A DNA stretch of 64,000 nucleotides from Cognatiyoonia sp965661665 (GCF_965661665.1 NZ_CBFIEO010000008.1:51961-115960); one strand, 5' to 3'. Counted from the stretch's first letter, positions 36,933 to 46,867 are shown. Numbers and translations are program-made. The notes: a model not told the origin generated them from the sequence alone.

Positions 36933-37370
36933 ATGAGATCTTCTAAATCACGGTCCCGCAACAAGAACCGCAACAACCGTCCTTCCGGCGGAAACATCAT
37001 CAATCGGGTGTTCGACAGCTCTGGCCCAGACGGGAAGGTGCGCGGTACGCCGCAGCAGATCATTGACAAATACAATCAGCTGCACCGCGACGCGCAGTTG
37101 TCCGGCGACCGAGTGAATGCGGAAAACTTTGCGCAGCACGCCGAACACTATCTGCGGATGCTGGCCGAAGCGCAGCGCGAAGTGGAAGCGAAGCGGGAAG
37201 AGCAAGAAGCCGCCAATCGCGAACGCCAAGCGGAGCGTGATCGTGAGCGGGCAGGACGCTTGAAGGCGCAAGAAGCCGCGTCCAACGATCCTGCATCACA
37301 GGATCAGCCAGATGTGTCCGATGCGGGCGACAATGGTTTGGTTAATACACCCGAAGCACAGCCGAAATAG
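36933..37370 (+). CDS. DUF4167 protein, C-terminally truncated
   Basis: A 145-residue basic protein. The conserved N-terminal domain reads NRVFDSSGPDGKVRGTPQQI and ENFAQHAEHYLRMLAEAQRE, then a charged coiled region. It stops at TAG 37368-37370 after EAQPK. Beyond the stop the same frame continues as RRPHQRKPRNNPVENAD, a second stop (TAA 37422), SAASNEGSAPEATE and TAA at 37467. This is a family-like tail, so the intact gene was probably about 33 residues longer and nonsense mutations removed its basic end. Start ATG 36933 gives the family start MRSSKSRSRNKN. It follows prfA-prmC as in relatives. Confidence 0.82.
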   Translation: MRSSKSRSRNKNRNNRPSGGNIINRVFDSSGPDGKVRGTPQQIIDKYNQLHRDAQLSGDRVNAENFAQHAEHYLRMLAEAQREVEAKREEQEAANRERQAERDRERAGRLKAQEAASNDPASQDQPDVSDAGDNGLVNTPEAQPK

Positions 37371-37483
37371 CGCAGACCGCACCAGCGCAAGCCGCGCAAC
37401 AATCCGGTTGAGAATGCAGATTAATCAGCAGCGTCGAATGAGGGGTCTGCGCCGGAGGCGACTGAGTAAAACCGCACGAGACC

Positions 37484-38323
37484 TTATTGGGCCAATTCGC
37501 GCGCCAGGGCGCAAAACCCTTCAATGGGCACTTGTTCTGCGCGTTCGGTCGGCTTGATGCCTGCTGCCAGAATCCTGTCGTCGATATCAGGTGCCAAAGC
37601 CTTCAGGGCTGAACGCAGCATCTTACGGCGTTGATTGAAGCCAGCCGCCACAACCTTGTTCAAAACATCTGGGTCCGCTTCGAACCTTGGTTGAGGCAGA
37701 GCCTTTAGGTGCACAACGGCGGAGCTGACCTTGGGCGCTGGGGTAAATGCCTCCGGCGAAAGGTCGAGCACGATCCGCGGGTCTGCACGCCATTGAGACA
37801 AGATTGCCAACCGCCCATAGGCTTTGGAACCTGGTTGGGCGACGATCCGTTGCGCCACCTCCCGCTGGAACATCAGGGTCAGACTTTCCCAGAAAGGGGG
37901 CCATTCTTGCGGTGTGAGCCAGCGGACCAGCAGTTCTGTACCAACGTTGTAGGGCAGATTTGCCGCGACCTTGATAGGGTGCGTCAGGTGGGCTGTCGGG
38001 TCAAGCTCAAGTGCATCGGCATTCAGAACAGTCAGTTTGCCAGGGTAGGCGGCTTCTATCTCTGCCAGTGCGCTCATGCAGCGGCTGTCTTTCTCGATGG
38101 CCAAAACCTTCCGCGCACCTTCAGCCAAAAGCCCACGGGTCAGCCCGCCCGGTCCTGGTCCAACTTCCAGAATGTCAGAGCTGGAAAGATCCCCCGCCAA
38201 ACGCGCGATTTTGGCGGTCAGGTTGAGGTCTAGGAGGAAGTTCTGACCGAGCGATTTCTTAGCAGCGATGCCATGCGTCTCAATTACCTCGCGCAGCGGT
38301 GGCAGGTTGTCGATCGTTGGCAC
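37484..38323 (-). CDS. rsmA: 16S rRNA dimethyladenosine transferase
   Basis: KsgA: dimethylates A1518 and A1519 of 16S rRNA. Length 279 residues. Motifs are KSLGQNFLLD, EVGPGPGGLTRGLL (SAM site) and VAANLPYNVGTELL (catalytic NLPY). The chosen start is the GTG at 38323, which overlaps the pdxA stop (TAGTG) and gives the short family N-terminus. Longer in-frame starts lie inside pdxA. Confidence 0.95.
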   Translation of the reverse strand: MPTIDNLPPLREVIETHGIAAKKSLGQNFLLDLNLTAKIARLAGDLSSSDILEVGPGPGGLTRGLLAEGARKVLAIEKDSRCMSALAEIEAAYPGKLTVLNADALELDPTAHLTHPIKVAANLPYNVGTELLVRWLTPQEWPPFWESLTLMFQREVAQRIVAQPGSKAYGRLAILSQWRADPRIVLDLSPEAFTPAPKVSSAVVHLKALPQPRFEADPDVLNKVVAAGFNQRRKMLRSALKALAPDIDDRILAAGIKPTERAEQVPIEGFCALARELAQ

Positions 38324-39297
38324 TAGGACCGCGCCCCCGCCATTTGCGCCGCCATACGGACAGCCGCGATCATGGAGGTGGCATTCGCTTTGCACTTACC
38401 CGCGATATCAAAGGCGGTGCCGTGATCGGGGGAGGTGCGGACAAACGGGAGACCAAGCGTGACGTTCACCCCGCCTGAGAAGTCCAATGTCTTAATGGGG
38501 ATGAGCGCTTGATCGTGGTACATACAGACCGCCACATCATAACCCTCGCGCGCGCCGGCGTGGAACATCGTGTCGGCTGACATCGGGCCCGCGATGTTCA
38601 AACCCTCTGACCGCAAAGCGTTCAATACGGGGATGATCATGTCGATCTCTTCCGTCCCCATCTTGCCGTCTTCCCCCGCATGAGGGTTCAGCCCTGCCAC
38701 TGCAATGCGTGGGTTTTGCACGCCAAAGTCTCGCTTAAGCGCGGCGTGGGTAATGAGGATCGTATCTGTGAGCTTGGCCGTCGTCAGTTTTTCCGGCACC
38801 TCGGCAATTGGGATGTGGATTGTCACGGGCACCACGCGCAGCGCGTCACAGGCCAGCATCATCACAACTTCATCCGGACCCGTGAGTGCGGCCAGAAATT
38901 CGGTGTGGCCGGGGTATGGGAAGTCAGCACCGTCTTGCAGCGCCGCTTTGTGGATGGGTGCTGTGCAAAGTGCGGCACAGGCGCCGGATTGGACCTGCTC
39001 CACAGCCAGTTCAATCGACTGAATGATACCTTTCGCGTGACGTGCATCTGGTGTGCCAGCAACGCGCGGCGTTCCGAAATCAAGTTTCAAAACGGGCAGG
39101 TGACTTTCGCAAACCTGCGCGGCCTCTTCCCCTGATGTCACGGGCGTCCACGGCGTGCCCTCCGGCAGATGTGCAGGATCACCGATCCACATGACAGGGG
39201 TATCGTGTTTGACGACCTGCCATGCCGCGACCGTGATCTCGGGGCCAATGCCAGCAGGCTCACCGCAACTAATGACGATGGTTTGTGAGTTAGCCAT
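38323..39297 (-). CDS. pdxA: 4-hydroxythreonine-4-phosphate dehydrogenase
   Basis: Pyridoxal phosphate synthesis enzyme. Length 324 residues from ATG 39297 (MANSQTIVISCGEPAGIGPE). Metal and substrate ligands are in FPYPGHTEFLA, GLNPHAGEDGKMG and CMYHDQALIPIK; FVRTSPDHGTAFDIAG closes the family pattern. The start overlaps the surA stop by 8 bp. Confidence 0.96.
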   Translation of the reverse strand: MANSQTIVISCGEPAGIGPEITVAAWQVVKHDTPVMWIGDPAHLPEGTPWTPVTSGEEAAQVCESHLPVLKLDFGTPRVAGTPDARHAKGIIQSIELAVEQVQSGACAALCTAPIHKAALQDGADFPYPGHTEFLAALTGPDEVVMMLACDALRVVPVTIHIPIAEVPEKLTTAKLTDTILITHAALKRDFGVQNPRIAVAGLNPHAGEDGKMGTEEIDMIIPVLNALRSEGLNIAGPMSADTMFHAGAREGYDVAVCMYHDQALIPIKTLDFSGGVNVTLGLPFVRTSPDHGTAFDIAGKCKANATSMIAAVRMAAQMAGARS

Positions 39298-40480
39298 TAA
39301 TCGTGGCGGCTGCGCGCAGATCGGCGATGAGACCGTCGGCCAAACCCGACAAGCGCCGACTGCGCAACTGACTGCGGATCTGGTCCCGATCTGCCGGTTC
39401 GCTTTCACCGAATTGGCGGTTGCACAGCATCAGAACAACCGATGTTTGCCCCTCTGATCGTGTCAGAGTGGTGGAAACCTCTCCCGCATCCAAACGGGCT
39501 AATTCCAGCACAACGTCTTGCGGGATGTCTGCGATGGGCAAGGTGTCCCGTTCCAATACTTCTGCCGGTTGGCCCTTGGCCTCCCCATATAGATCGTCAC
39601 AGGTATCAACGCGCTCTGCAACTGCCTGAGCCTCTTGAGGGGACGCAACATAATAGGCGGCGTATTCAATGGCCGTCGGGGCGCTGGCTCCGGCCGCGAC
39701 CTCACGGATGCCGCGCATCTGGAAAAGGGCGATGCCGTTTGGAATTTGGATGGGCGCGGTCACTTCACCGAGATCAAGCGCCAAAAGAACAGGGCGTAGT
39801 TGTGGCGGGTAATTCGAAATCGGCAACCAACCGAGCCGCCCACCGTTGTTGCGGCTTGGCAGGGCAGAGACTTCGCGCGCCTGAGCTGAAAAAGCGGACG
39901 TGCTGGTCAAACGTGCGATTTGTTCCGCCTGCGCTAAAGCTTGCGCTGCTTCTGGGGGTGGTGCTGGAATGATGATTTCGGACAAAAGCACTTCGATCCC
40001 TTGGGTGCCGCCACCTAATTGTCCGATTGCGCGATCTACCTCGGCATCTGTGATCTGCGCACGACTGTCGAAGCGGCGCCGCACATAGTCGCGCCACAAA
40101 ACACCTGTCTGTACGAATTCTTCCAACGTGGCGCGTTCGATGCCGTTTTGTTGTAAGACAGTCAGGAATTGGTCGAGCTCAAGGTTCGCACGCGCTGTAA
40201 AGGATTCCATCTCAGTTTCCAGCGCATCGCCGACCAAACTCGCCCCAACGCCCTCAAGAGTCTGTTGTTTTAGTCGGTCATCGATCAGTTGTTCGCGGGC
40301 AACTTCAAGAAGATTGCCGGGTGTGCGGAACAAGGTCAGCAACCTTATCCGCTGATCAAGTTCGTACCCTGTGATTGCTTTGTCGTTCACCGTGATCACG
40401 GGTGAAAATGTGCCCTGTGCGGCTGCGATCATTGGCAGCCAAAGGCCTGCCAAAACTGCAAAAACGAAAGTGAGACGCAT
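39290..40480 (-). CDS. surA: SurA-type periplasmic peptidyl-prolyl isomerase/chaperone
   Basis: Outer-membrane protein chaperone. Length 396 residues from ATG 40480 (MRLTFVFAVLAGLWL), with a signal peptide cleaved near AAAQ. SurA N-domain features are INDKAITGYELDQRIRLL-like VNDKAITGYELDQR and a central parvulin-like domain (SEIIIPAPPPEAAQ, LGWLPISNYPPQL). It sits between lptD and pdxA, a conserved alphaproteobacterial order. Confidence 0.9.
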   Translation of the reverse strand: MRLTFVFAVLAGLWLPMIAAAQGTFSPVITVNDKAITGYELDQRIRLLTLFRTPGNLLEVAREQLIDDRLKQQTLEGVGASLVGDALETEMESFTARANLELDQFLTVLQQNGIERATLEEFVQTGVLWRDYVRRRFDSRAQITDAEVDRAIGQLGGGTQGIEVLLSEIIIPAPPPEAAQALAQAEQIARLTSTSAFSAQAREVSALPSRNNGGRLGWLPISNYPPQLRPVLLALDLGEVTAPIQIPNGIALFQMRGIREVAAGASAPTAIEYAAYYVASPQEAQAVAERVDTCDDLYGEAKGQPAEVLERDTLPIADIPQDVVLELARLDAGEVSTTLTRSEGQTSVVLMLCNRQFGESEPADRDQIRSQLRSRRLSGLADGLIADLRAAATING

Positions 40481-40499
40481 GTTTCGTCCTATCTGCTCT

Positions 40500-42596
40500 T
40501 CAGTTTGTGCACCTTGTGGAGCGCCGGGCTGCACTGCGATTCGTGGAGAACCCATTTAATGCAACCGACAATCCATAATCGGTGGATGGTTCTACAGTAG
40601 TCGAAGACGTGAACCGACGCGAGACCGAAAGATCGACTGTGATACATTCATTGTGCCATTCGATCCCGATCCCTGCGCGGGCAGGTCGGTCGACAATAAT
40701 GTCATATCGCGTGTCAAAGCTGAGCTTCCATGCATCCGTGACCTGATATGCAGTGTCTAAAGACCATTCTGACAGTGTATCGGTGCCCAGATCGTCGTCG
40801 GCCTCTTGCCAAATATAGCTTGCGGAAAGCGAAAGCCACTTCGTCGTCCAATCGACTTTTCCGGTGGCGAGTGTGGGGCGCAACGTTTCTGACAGCAGGG
40901 CGCGGCCGTTGAACCTAAACCCTTGGTGTAACGCAAACTCACCCGCGACGAGCCAGTCAGATGCGCTGCTGCCCAAACCCGAACTTGATGTGAATGCGGA
41001 ACTTGGCGTATCTTGATACACCCGTCCAAACGTCAGCCTGCTTGTCGTGTCGTCCCTCCCGTGACGGGTCCACGTCACGCCGAGGGCTCCCCTGAACCCT
41101 TCGGCGACAACGTCCTCACCAGGAAATTGATCGGGCCAAAAGAGGTTTCCTTGATCCAACTCGGGTCGGCTCGCATCTTCGTTCGGTGGGCGGATTCCAA
41201 TATGTTTGGACCAAGATGCGGCCAAGGTTGGTTCAAGAATGTGAGTTGCGGTAGACCTGCTGCGGACCAGCGGGAATGCGAGCGTCGCAGAGGCGTTAGG
41301 CACTATGCGGCCAAATGACGGCTCCAACGCGCTGTCACCCTCTGTGAGATAGGAATCAAGGACGGTGCCTGTTGATGCTGTGACCACGAAACCGGCGTCG
41401 GTCAGGATCCGCGTGCTCCATTCCAACTCTGCCCCGATGCGGGCCACGTCGCGTGCAATCGCACCATCACCGTGTTCGGGGCGCACCAAAGCGTCTGCGT
41501 TTAACTTCCAATCCAACGATCCGCCCAGCTTTGGTTGCAGCACGCCTTCGAAAGACAAATCCGCAACAAGCGGGGGCAAGGTATCATTGGTTTCGTCATC
41601 GCGAAGTGTTTCAAAATACGTGATGGCACCGCGGGTGAACGTATCCTCGGTGATGCGGCTGATTTCGATCGCGCTGTCGATGCGGTCTCTTCCAGAATAC
41701 CCGTAATCAAGAAGGTAGGCTGGGTCTGACACGGTTTCGATGTCAAACTTCAATTCATAGTCCGACGGCAGGTCGAACGATCCATCTGCAAAGAGATAAT
41801 ACCGCAACTCTCCGGGGCGAAGCCTGTCGCGACTTCCCGCAAGGTTGACCTCAATATCACCTGAAACAAAGGCTTGGCGATAGCGTGTCTCCAGCGTGGT
41901 TGTCTCACTTGAGAGATACGGCGTTAAGGTCAGGTCGCGGTGATCGCCCAAGGCGATGAAATAGGGGATCTTGATTCCTGTGCTCAGTTGGTCGGTCGTT
42001 CGGATTTTTGGGATCAGAAACCCCGTCGCGCGGTCGAGCGTTGGGTCCGGCAGCCGCAGTCGCGGAAGCCAGATTAGGGGGACATCGCGCACCAAAAACT
42101 GTGCGTTCTCAAAATAGATTTGGCGCTCAACCTCGTCATGGATCGCACGTTCGGCACGGATCGACCATAATGGCGCTGTGTCGCCGCAGACCGGGCATGA
42201 GGTGACGGCCGTTTTGTAAAGCTGGGAATATCGGCCATCGACGCGATCGATTTGGTTGGCGGCGAGTTGAAGCTGTTGGTCGAGGACCAGCCGCGCCGCT
42301 CGCAATAAGCCGTTCTGGAGCTTTGGGTCGAGCGAGGCGCGATCCGCGATTAACACGGCTTGATCGGGGCCACGCAACATCAGCGGGCCCGTGATCTCCA
42401 GCCGGTCTTGCTCGGCGTAGAAGACAATTTTGCGCGCTGTTAAGGCCGTTTCCTCAAAGAAAACCTCAACATTCCCGGTCGCGATCAATCGCTGTTGGTC
42501 CTCCAAAACAACAGTGTCAGCAACAAGCGTCGCCAACTGTTGCGCTATGCTGAGTGTCGGGAACAAGCATACTATAAAACAAAGGACGAACCGCAT
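40500..42596 (-). CDS. lptD: LPS-assembly protein LptD
   Basis: Outer-membrane beta-barrel that inserts LPS at the cell surface. Length 698 residues. A signal peptide (FVLCFIVCLFPTLSIAQ) precedes an OstA/jellyroll domain (IATGNVEVFFEETALTARKI). The barrel follows with ERQIYFENAQFLVRDVPLIWLPRLRLPDP and a C-terminal STDYGLSVALNGF. The cysteines CPVCG near residue 138 may form the folding disulfide. Its start overlaps the lptG stop by 1 bp. Confidence 0.94.
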   Translation of the reverse strand: MRFVLCFIVCLFPTLSIAQQLATLVADTVVLEDQQRLIATGNVEVFFEETALTARKIVFYAEQDRLEITGPLMLRGPDQAVLIADRASLDPKLQNGLLRAARLVLDQQLQLAANQIDRVDGRYSQLYKTAVTSCPVCGDTAPLWSIRAERAIHDEVERQIYFENAQFLVRDVPLIWLPRLRLPDPTLDRATGFLIPKIRTTDQLSTGIKIPYFIALGDHRDLTLTPYLSSETTTLETRYRQAFVSGDIEVNLAGSRDRLRPGELRYYLFADGSFDLPSDYELKFDIETVSDPAYLLDYGYSGRDRIDSAIEISRITEDTFTRGAITYFETLRDDETNDTLPPLVADLSFEGVLQPKLGGSLDWKLNADALVRPEHGDGAIARDVARIGAELEWSTRILTDAGFVVTASTGTVLDSYLTEGDSALEPSFGRIVPNASATLAFPLVRSRSTATHILEPTLAASWSKHIGIRPPNEDASRPELDQGNLFWPDQFPGEDVVAEGFRGALGVTWTRHGRDDTTSRLTFGRVYQDTPSSAFTSSSGLGSSASDWLVAGEFALHQGFRFNGRALLSETLRPTLATGKVDWTTKWLSLSASYIWQEADDDLGTDTLSEWSLDTAYQVTDAWKLSFDTRYDIIVDRPARAGIGIEWHNECITVDLSVSRRFTSSTTVEPSTDYGLSVALNGFSTNRSAARRSTRCTN

Positions 42597-43690
42597 CAGC
42601 CGTCCTCGTTATGCAGCAAAAGACCCATGGAAAGCCCAATTGCCGCCAGTGGTGGGGCCCAAGCCGCAAGAGCGATGGGGATTTGGCTGTTCTCGCCCAG
42701 AACCTGTGCAAAGTTCCTCAAAAAAGAGATACTGAAACTCAAAAGAATGGCAAAGAGTACCATAAGACCCGTGCGTCCACCACGCTGGTGGCGGATCGTG
42801 AATGTCGCCCCGATCAGCACCATCGACACCAAAAACACGGGCTGCGCGAGCTCCATTTGGAACCAAACCTGATGTCGGGTTGCGGAGAATCCGACCTGCT
42901 CTAATCGGTCGATGAAAGCCGGTAAATCCCAAATTGGAATCGACGATGGCGTGCCAAAGCTATGGCGGATTTGTTCGGCGGTCAGGGTCGATGGTACGCT
43001 CAGTGTTTCATGTGTGGTTGCTTGCGCCTCGGGGATTATCCCGCGCACCAGCGGCCAGCTTTTCGCGCGGTCGAGTTGCCAAGCGCCTTCTACGAGTTCG
43101 GCGCGGTCGGCAGAAATACGTCGTGTTGGAAGCCGTGCTTCCGAGAAGGTGATGAACGTAACGCCACTCAAAACTGTCCCGTTGAGCGTGGCTTTTTCTG
43201 CCCTGATGACGGTTTGGCTTTCATCGCTGCCTTGACGGAGCCATAGGCCGGACTCACCCAGTGTGAGCACACTGCTTGATCCCTTGAGCGCATCGCCGCG
43301 CGCCTCGTATTGGCGGGACGTGGCCGCGACGATGGGATTGAGTATCGCAACAGCCAATATGCCAATTGCGAGCGCGACCAGAAGCGTCGGCACCATCGCC
43401 CTCAGTGCGCCACGACCCGCAGCCCGGGTCACGACCATCTCCGACGATCGCGCGAGTGCCAAGAATAGCGCGATGGTCGCAATAATCATGATCAACGGCA
43501 TGATACCATAGAGCCCTTCAGGCAGGCTCAACGCCGTCAGCGCGACCACCTCTGCAAAGGTCGCAGGCGTGCCGGAGAATATCCGAAGCTGATCGACAAT
43601 CCCCACAAAACCCAAAATGAGAACGAAAATCGAAAATACGGCTGCGAATGTACCCAAGAATCGCAGCGCAAAATAGCGATCCAACCTCAT
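42596..43690 (-). CDS. lptG: LPS export permease LptG
   Basis: Inner-membrane permease of the Lpt ABC exporter. Length 364 residues with six predicted helices, three at each end, around a periplasmic beta-jellyroll (residues about 105-265). It begins MRLDRYFALRFLGTFAAVF. Adjacent to lptF with a 1-bp overlap. The ATPase LptB is not in this window. Confidence 0.94.
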   Translation of the reverse strand: MRLDRYFALRFLGTFAAVFSIFVLILGFVGIVDQLRIFSGTPATFAEVVALTALSLPEGLYGIMPLIMIIATIALFLALARSSEMVVTRAAGRGALRAMVPTLLVALAIGILAVAILNPIVAATSRQYEARGDALKGSSSVLTLGESGLWLRQGSDESQTVIRAEKATLNGTVLSGVTFITFSEARLPTRRISADRAELVEGAWQLDRAKSWPLVRGIIPEAQATTHETLSVPSTLTAEQIRHSFGTPSSIPIWDLPAFIDRLEQVGFSATRHQVWFQMELAQPVFLVSMVLIGATFTIRHQRGGRTGLMVLFAILLSFSISFLRNFAQVLGENSQIPIALAAWAPPLAAIGLSMGLLLHNEDG

Positions 43691-44811
43691 TACGCAGCCA
43701 CCCTGCGTTTTTTTAGGAGGTCAGGGCGCGCGCTGATCCAAAGCAATCCCACGACGATGGTCAAGCCGACAAAGTTGGCATAATAGACCGCAAGCCAATG
43801 TGCTTCGGATTGGCGCGCGGCACTTAGGCCGACAGTCTCAACGCCTTTGATGATGACGATCAGAAAGATCGCAAACAGGATTTGCCGCCAAACCCCAAAC
43901 CGGCTGTATCCCCCCACCAGCAAGGCAGAAAAGCCCAGCAAAGCGCCGATAAGACCCAGCAAAGATTGGGAAATGCGATTGTGCGCTTCTGCAATCAATT
44001 GCGCGCGGCTTTGACGGGTCTCTGCAACCACGTCTGGCGTCGCAGCCAATAATTCTGTAGTGAGAAGTTCGCGGTACTGGCGCCTGTCCGATTTCGTGCC
44101 GGTCAGAAGGGCGCCGATGTTGTAGGTGAAATCCTCAAAGGAGGTCGCAAAAAGCTGGTCGGAACTGGCGACGAATGTTTGGGCGAGCCCGTCTATCATG
44201 ACCAACTGGGTCTCTGTTGCGTCGCGCACCAAATAAGCTCGGGAAGCTGTATAGGTGATCTGACGATTTGGGTCCCTCAGATCGGATAAGAACACATTCC
44301 TAAGTTCGCCAGCAGGCGTGATCTCCGCAATATAGACTGTGATGCCGTCCGCAGGCTCCATAAACTGTCCCTCGGTCAGCAATCGCGCCGTGGCGTTTTC
44401 TGCCAGTTCTGCCGTTCGATCGTTCAGGCGTGAAGTTGAGAGCGGAACAAGAACGTGCATCAGTAACGTCATCAGGATGGCCACCAGCAAGCCGAACAAG
44501 AAAACAGGCCACGCCAGCCGCCACGGGGAGTATCCCGTGGACTGGACAACGACCAATTCGCTTTCGGATGACATGCGGTTCGTCACATAGACCGCAGCTG
44601 CAAATGCGGCGAGGGGGAGGACCAATCGCACCAAACCTGGCAGCGACAGGGCGGTGAATTCAAGGAAGACAACAGCGCTTTGCCCGTCCGCGATGAGTTG
44701 GTCGAACAAGCGGACCGCGCGGTTGATCCAATAAACAAGGATCAGGATCAGACTGAAAAAGCCAAACAGCATCGTCAGTTGCGACAGCATATATCCGTCA
44801 AACCGTGCCAA
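43690..44811 (-). CDS. lptF: LPS export permease LptF
   Basis: Partner permease of LptG. 373 residues from the proposed TTG start at 44811, giving (M)ARFDGYMLSQLTMLFGFF like the family. GGGGAAAG lies 5-12 bp before this TTG, whereas an in-frame ATG at 44841 has no such site. N- and C-terminal helix triplets flank a periplasmic domain (FMEPADGITVYIAE). It heads the lptF-lptG-lptD-surA-pdxA-rsmA operon and is divergent from pepA. Confidence 0.9.
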   Translation of the reverse strand: MARFDGYMLSQLTMLFGFFSLILILVYWINRAVRLFDQLIADGQSAVVFLEFTALSLPGLVRLVLPLAAFAAAVYVTNRMSSESELVVVQSTGYSPWRLAWPVFLFGLLVAILMTLLMHVLVPLSTSRLNDRTAELAENATARLLTEGQFMEPADGITVYIAEITPAGELRNVFLSDLRDPNRQITYTASRAYLVRDATETQLVMIDGLAQTFVASSDQLFATSFEDFTYNIGALLTGTKSDRRQYRELLTTELLAATPDVVAETRQSRAQLIAEAHNRISQSLLGLIGALLGFSALLVGGYSRFGVWRQILFAIFLIVIIKGVETVGLSAARQSEAHWLAVYYANFVGLTIVVGLLWISARPDLLKKRRVAA

Positions 44812-44938
44812 ATCACTTTCCCCAAGGTGTTTGTTCCCCATCAGAATAGACGAATGAAGGCGGGGACAAAACCGCAATCTGGTCATCTTTGAGTGCGCGG
44901 GCTACGTATTGCTCAAAGAGCCTTTTGGAGCGCCCCAT

Positions 44939-46405
44939 ATGACCGACCCGATCAATATCTCATTTGCTGAGACGGACCTGAGCAACGTCAAAGACTTGGA
45001 AGGTGTTTTGGTCGTTTTTGTCGATGCAGAGGGGCGCATGGACGCGGGCGCGCGCCGCGTGAACAGCGCGTGTCATAGGGCGATCAGTCGGTTTGTAGAA
45101 AGCGAAGCGTTTGAGGGGGCGCCCGAAGGCACCGTATCTCCACTCGCGTTTCCTGCAGGTGTCGCTGCCAACGGCGTGTTGGTTGTGAAACTGGCGCGGA
45201 ACGCCAAACCGCTCGTCGTGCGCAAAGCTGGCGCGGCTTTGGCAAAATCTCATGGACCGCAGGCCATGACGATCTTTGCCGGTGGCTTGAACCAGGTTGA
45301 GGAGTTGGCCCAAGGCCTTGCGCTCAGGGCCTATGCGTTCGAGACGCACAAAACAACGGACCCGAAAGCAGTTGGTGATGTGACGATTCAGGTCTCAAAG
45401 CCAGAGGCATTGGCGGACGCAAAGGTTGCAATTGATGCGATTGTCAGTGGCGTGTTCATGACCCGCGATCTGACAAGTGAACCTGCAAATGTGTTGACAA
45501 CAGAAGAGTTTGCGAACCGTCTTTCATCTATGTCTGACCTTGGCCTCAAGGTGGAAGTGCTTGACGAAAGCGATCTTGAGAAACTGGGCATGGGGGCATT
45601 GCTTTGTGTTGGGCAAGGGTCCAAGAGCCCGTCCAAGGTAGTTGTCATGCAATGGAATGGTGGCGGGAAAGAACCGCCCTTTGCTTTGATCGGCAAGGGT
45701 GTTGTCTTTGATACGGGCGGCATCAGCCTCAAGACCGCTGGTGGCATGGAGGAAATGACGGTAGATATGGGCGGCGCGGGGGTTGTTGCCGGTGTGATGC
45801 GCAGCCTTGCTATGCGAAAGGCCAAAGCAAACGTTGTTGGGCTGGTCGGCTTGGTTGAAAACATGCCCTCCGGCGAAGCAACCCGCCCCGGCGATGTGGT
45901 GACGTCCATGAAGGGCGACACGATTGAGGTCATCAACACCGATGCCGAAGGGCGTTTGGTTCTGGCAGACGTTTTTTGGTACGCGCAAGACCGCTTTAAG
46001 CCTTCTGCAATGATCAATCTGGCGACATTGACAGGCGCGATCATTGTGGCGCTCGGCCATGACAAATGCGGGGTCTATGCCAATTCAGATCCATTCGCCG
46101 CCAAGCTTTTGAAAGCAGCAGAGCAAGAAGGCGAGGGCGCGTGGCGCATGCCACTTGGGGAGGCTTATGCCAAAGGGCTGAAGTCACGGATAGCAGATGT
46201 CAAGAATGTTGGCGGGCGTCAGGGTGGGGCGAATGTGGCGGCAGAGTTCCTCAACCGCTTCGTCAAAGAAGACGTGCCGTGGTGTCATCTGGACATCGCG
46301 GGCGTGGCTTTGACGAAATCGGAAACGCCAATGGCGCCCGCTGGTTGTACCGGCTGGGGCGTGCTCACGCTGAACCGGCTGATAGCCGATCACTTCGAGG
46401 GTTAG
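44939..46405 (+). CDS. pepA: Leucyl aminopeptidase (M17)
   Basis: Cytosolic Zn/Mn aminopeptidase. Length 488 residues from ATG 44939 (MTDPINISFAET) after TGGAG. The active-site blocks are GKGVVFDTGGISLK (metal Lys and Asp) and VINTDAEGRLVLADV, the M17 signature. The C-terminal catalytic domain is complete; an in-frame start at 44909 lacks a ribosome site. The holC gene follows immediately. Confidence 0.96.
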   Translation: MTDPINISFAETDLSNVKDLEGVLVVFVDAEGRMDAGARRVNSACHRAISRFVESEAFEGAPEGTVSPLAFPAGVAANGVLVVKLARNAKPLVVRKAGAALAKSHGPQAMTIFAGGLNQVEELAQGLALRAYAFETHKTTDPKAVGDVTIQVSKPEALADAKVAIDAIVSGVFMTRDLTSEPANVLTTEEFANRLSSMSDLGLKVEVLDESDLEKLGMGALLCVGQGSKSPSKVVVMQWNGGGKEPPFALIGKGVVFDTGGISLKTAGGMEEMTVDMGGAGVVAGVMRSLAMRKAKANVVGLVGLVENMPSGEATRPGDVVTSMKGDTIEVINTDAEGRLVLADVFWYAQDRFKPSAMINLATLTGAIIVALGHDKCGVYANSDPFAAKLLKAAEQEGEGAWRMPLGEAYAKGLKSRIADVKNVGGRQGGANVAAEFLNRFVKEDVPWCHLDIAGVALTKSETPMAPAGCTGWGVLTLNRLIADHFEG

Positions 46406-46867
46406 ATGGGCGCTGTCTACTTTTACCACCTGACCGACACTCCGCTCGAAAACACTCTGCCGATGCTTTTGAACAAAGCGCGGGAGGCGGGTTGGCGCAT
46501 TTTGATCCGCGGGGCGGAAGCACCGCTATTGGAGCGGTTGGACGAGGTGCTGTGGACTGCAGATGTGGACAGTTTCCTACCTCACGCGATGGCTGGTGGC
46601 GACGCTGACAGTGCGCAGCCGATTCTGCTGGGCACGGACATCGCAGCGGATGGTTTTGACTGCATCATGAGCGTTGGGGGCGCGGACGTCTCTTCTAGTG
46701 AAGTGGGCTTGTCCGAGCGGACGTGTATCCTTTTCGACGGCCATGATGAGGTGGCGTTGAACCACGCGCGCGGGCAGTGGAAAAGACTGACTGAAAATGG
46801 TTGCGCTGCGCAGTATTGGGCGCAAGAAGGTGGGCGCTGGACGAAAAAGGCCGAAAGCGCGACCTAG
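46406..46867 (+). CDS. holC: DNA polymerase III subunit chi
   Basis: Clamp-loader accessory subunit that contacts SSB. Length 153 residues. AVYFYHLTDTPLENTLPMLLNKARE is the conserved opening; LWTADVDSFLPH and ILFDGHDEVALNHARGQWK follow. Its ATG directly abuts the pepA stop. The 3' end overlaps the opposing small lipoprotein gene by 4 bp. Confidence 0.93.
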   Translation: MGAVYFYHLTDTPLENTLPMLLNKAREAGWRILIRGAEAPLLERLDEVLWTADVDSFLPHAMAGGDADSAQPILLGTDIAADGFDCIMSVGGADVSSSEVGLSERTCILFDGHDEVALNHARGQWKRLTENGCAAQYWAQEGGRWTKKAESAT

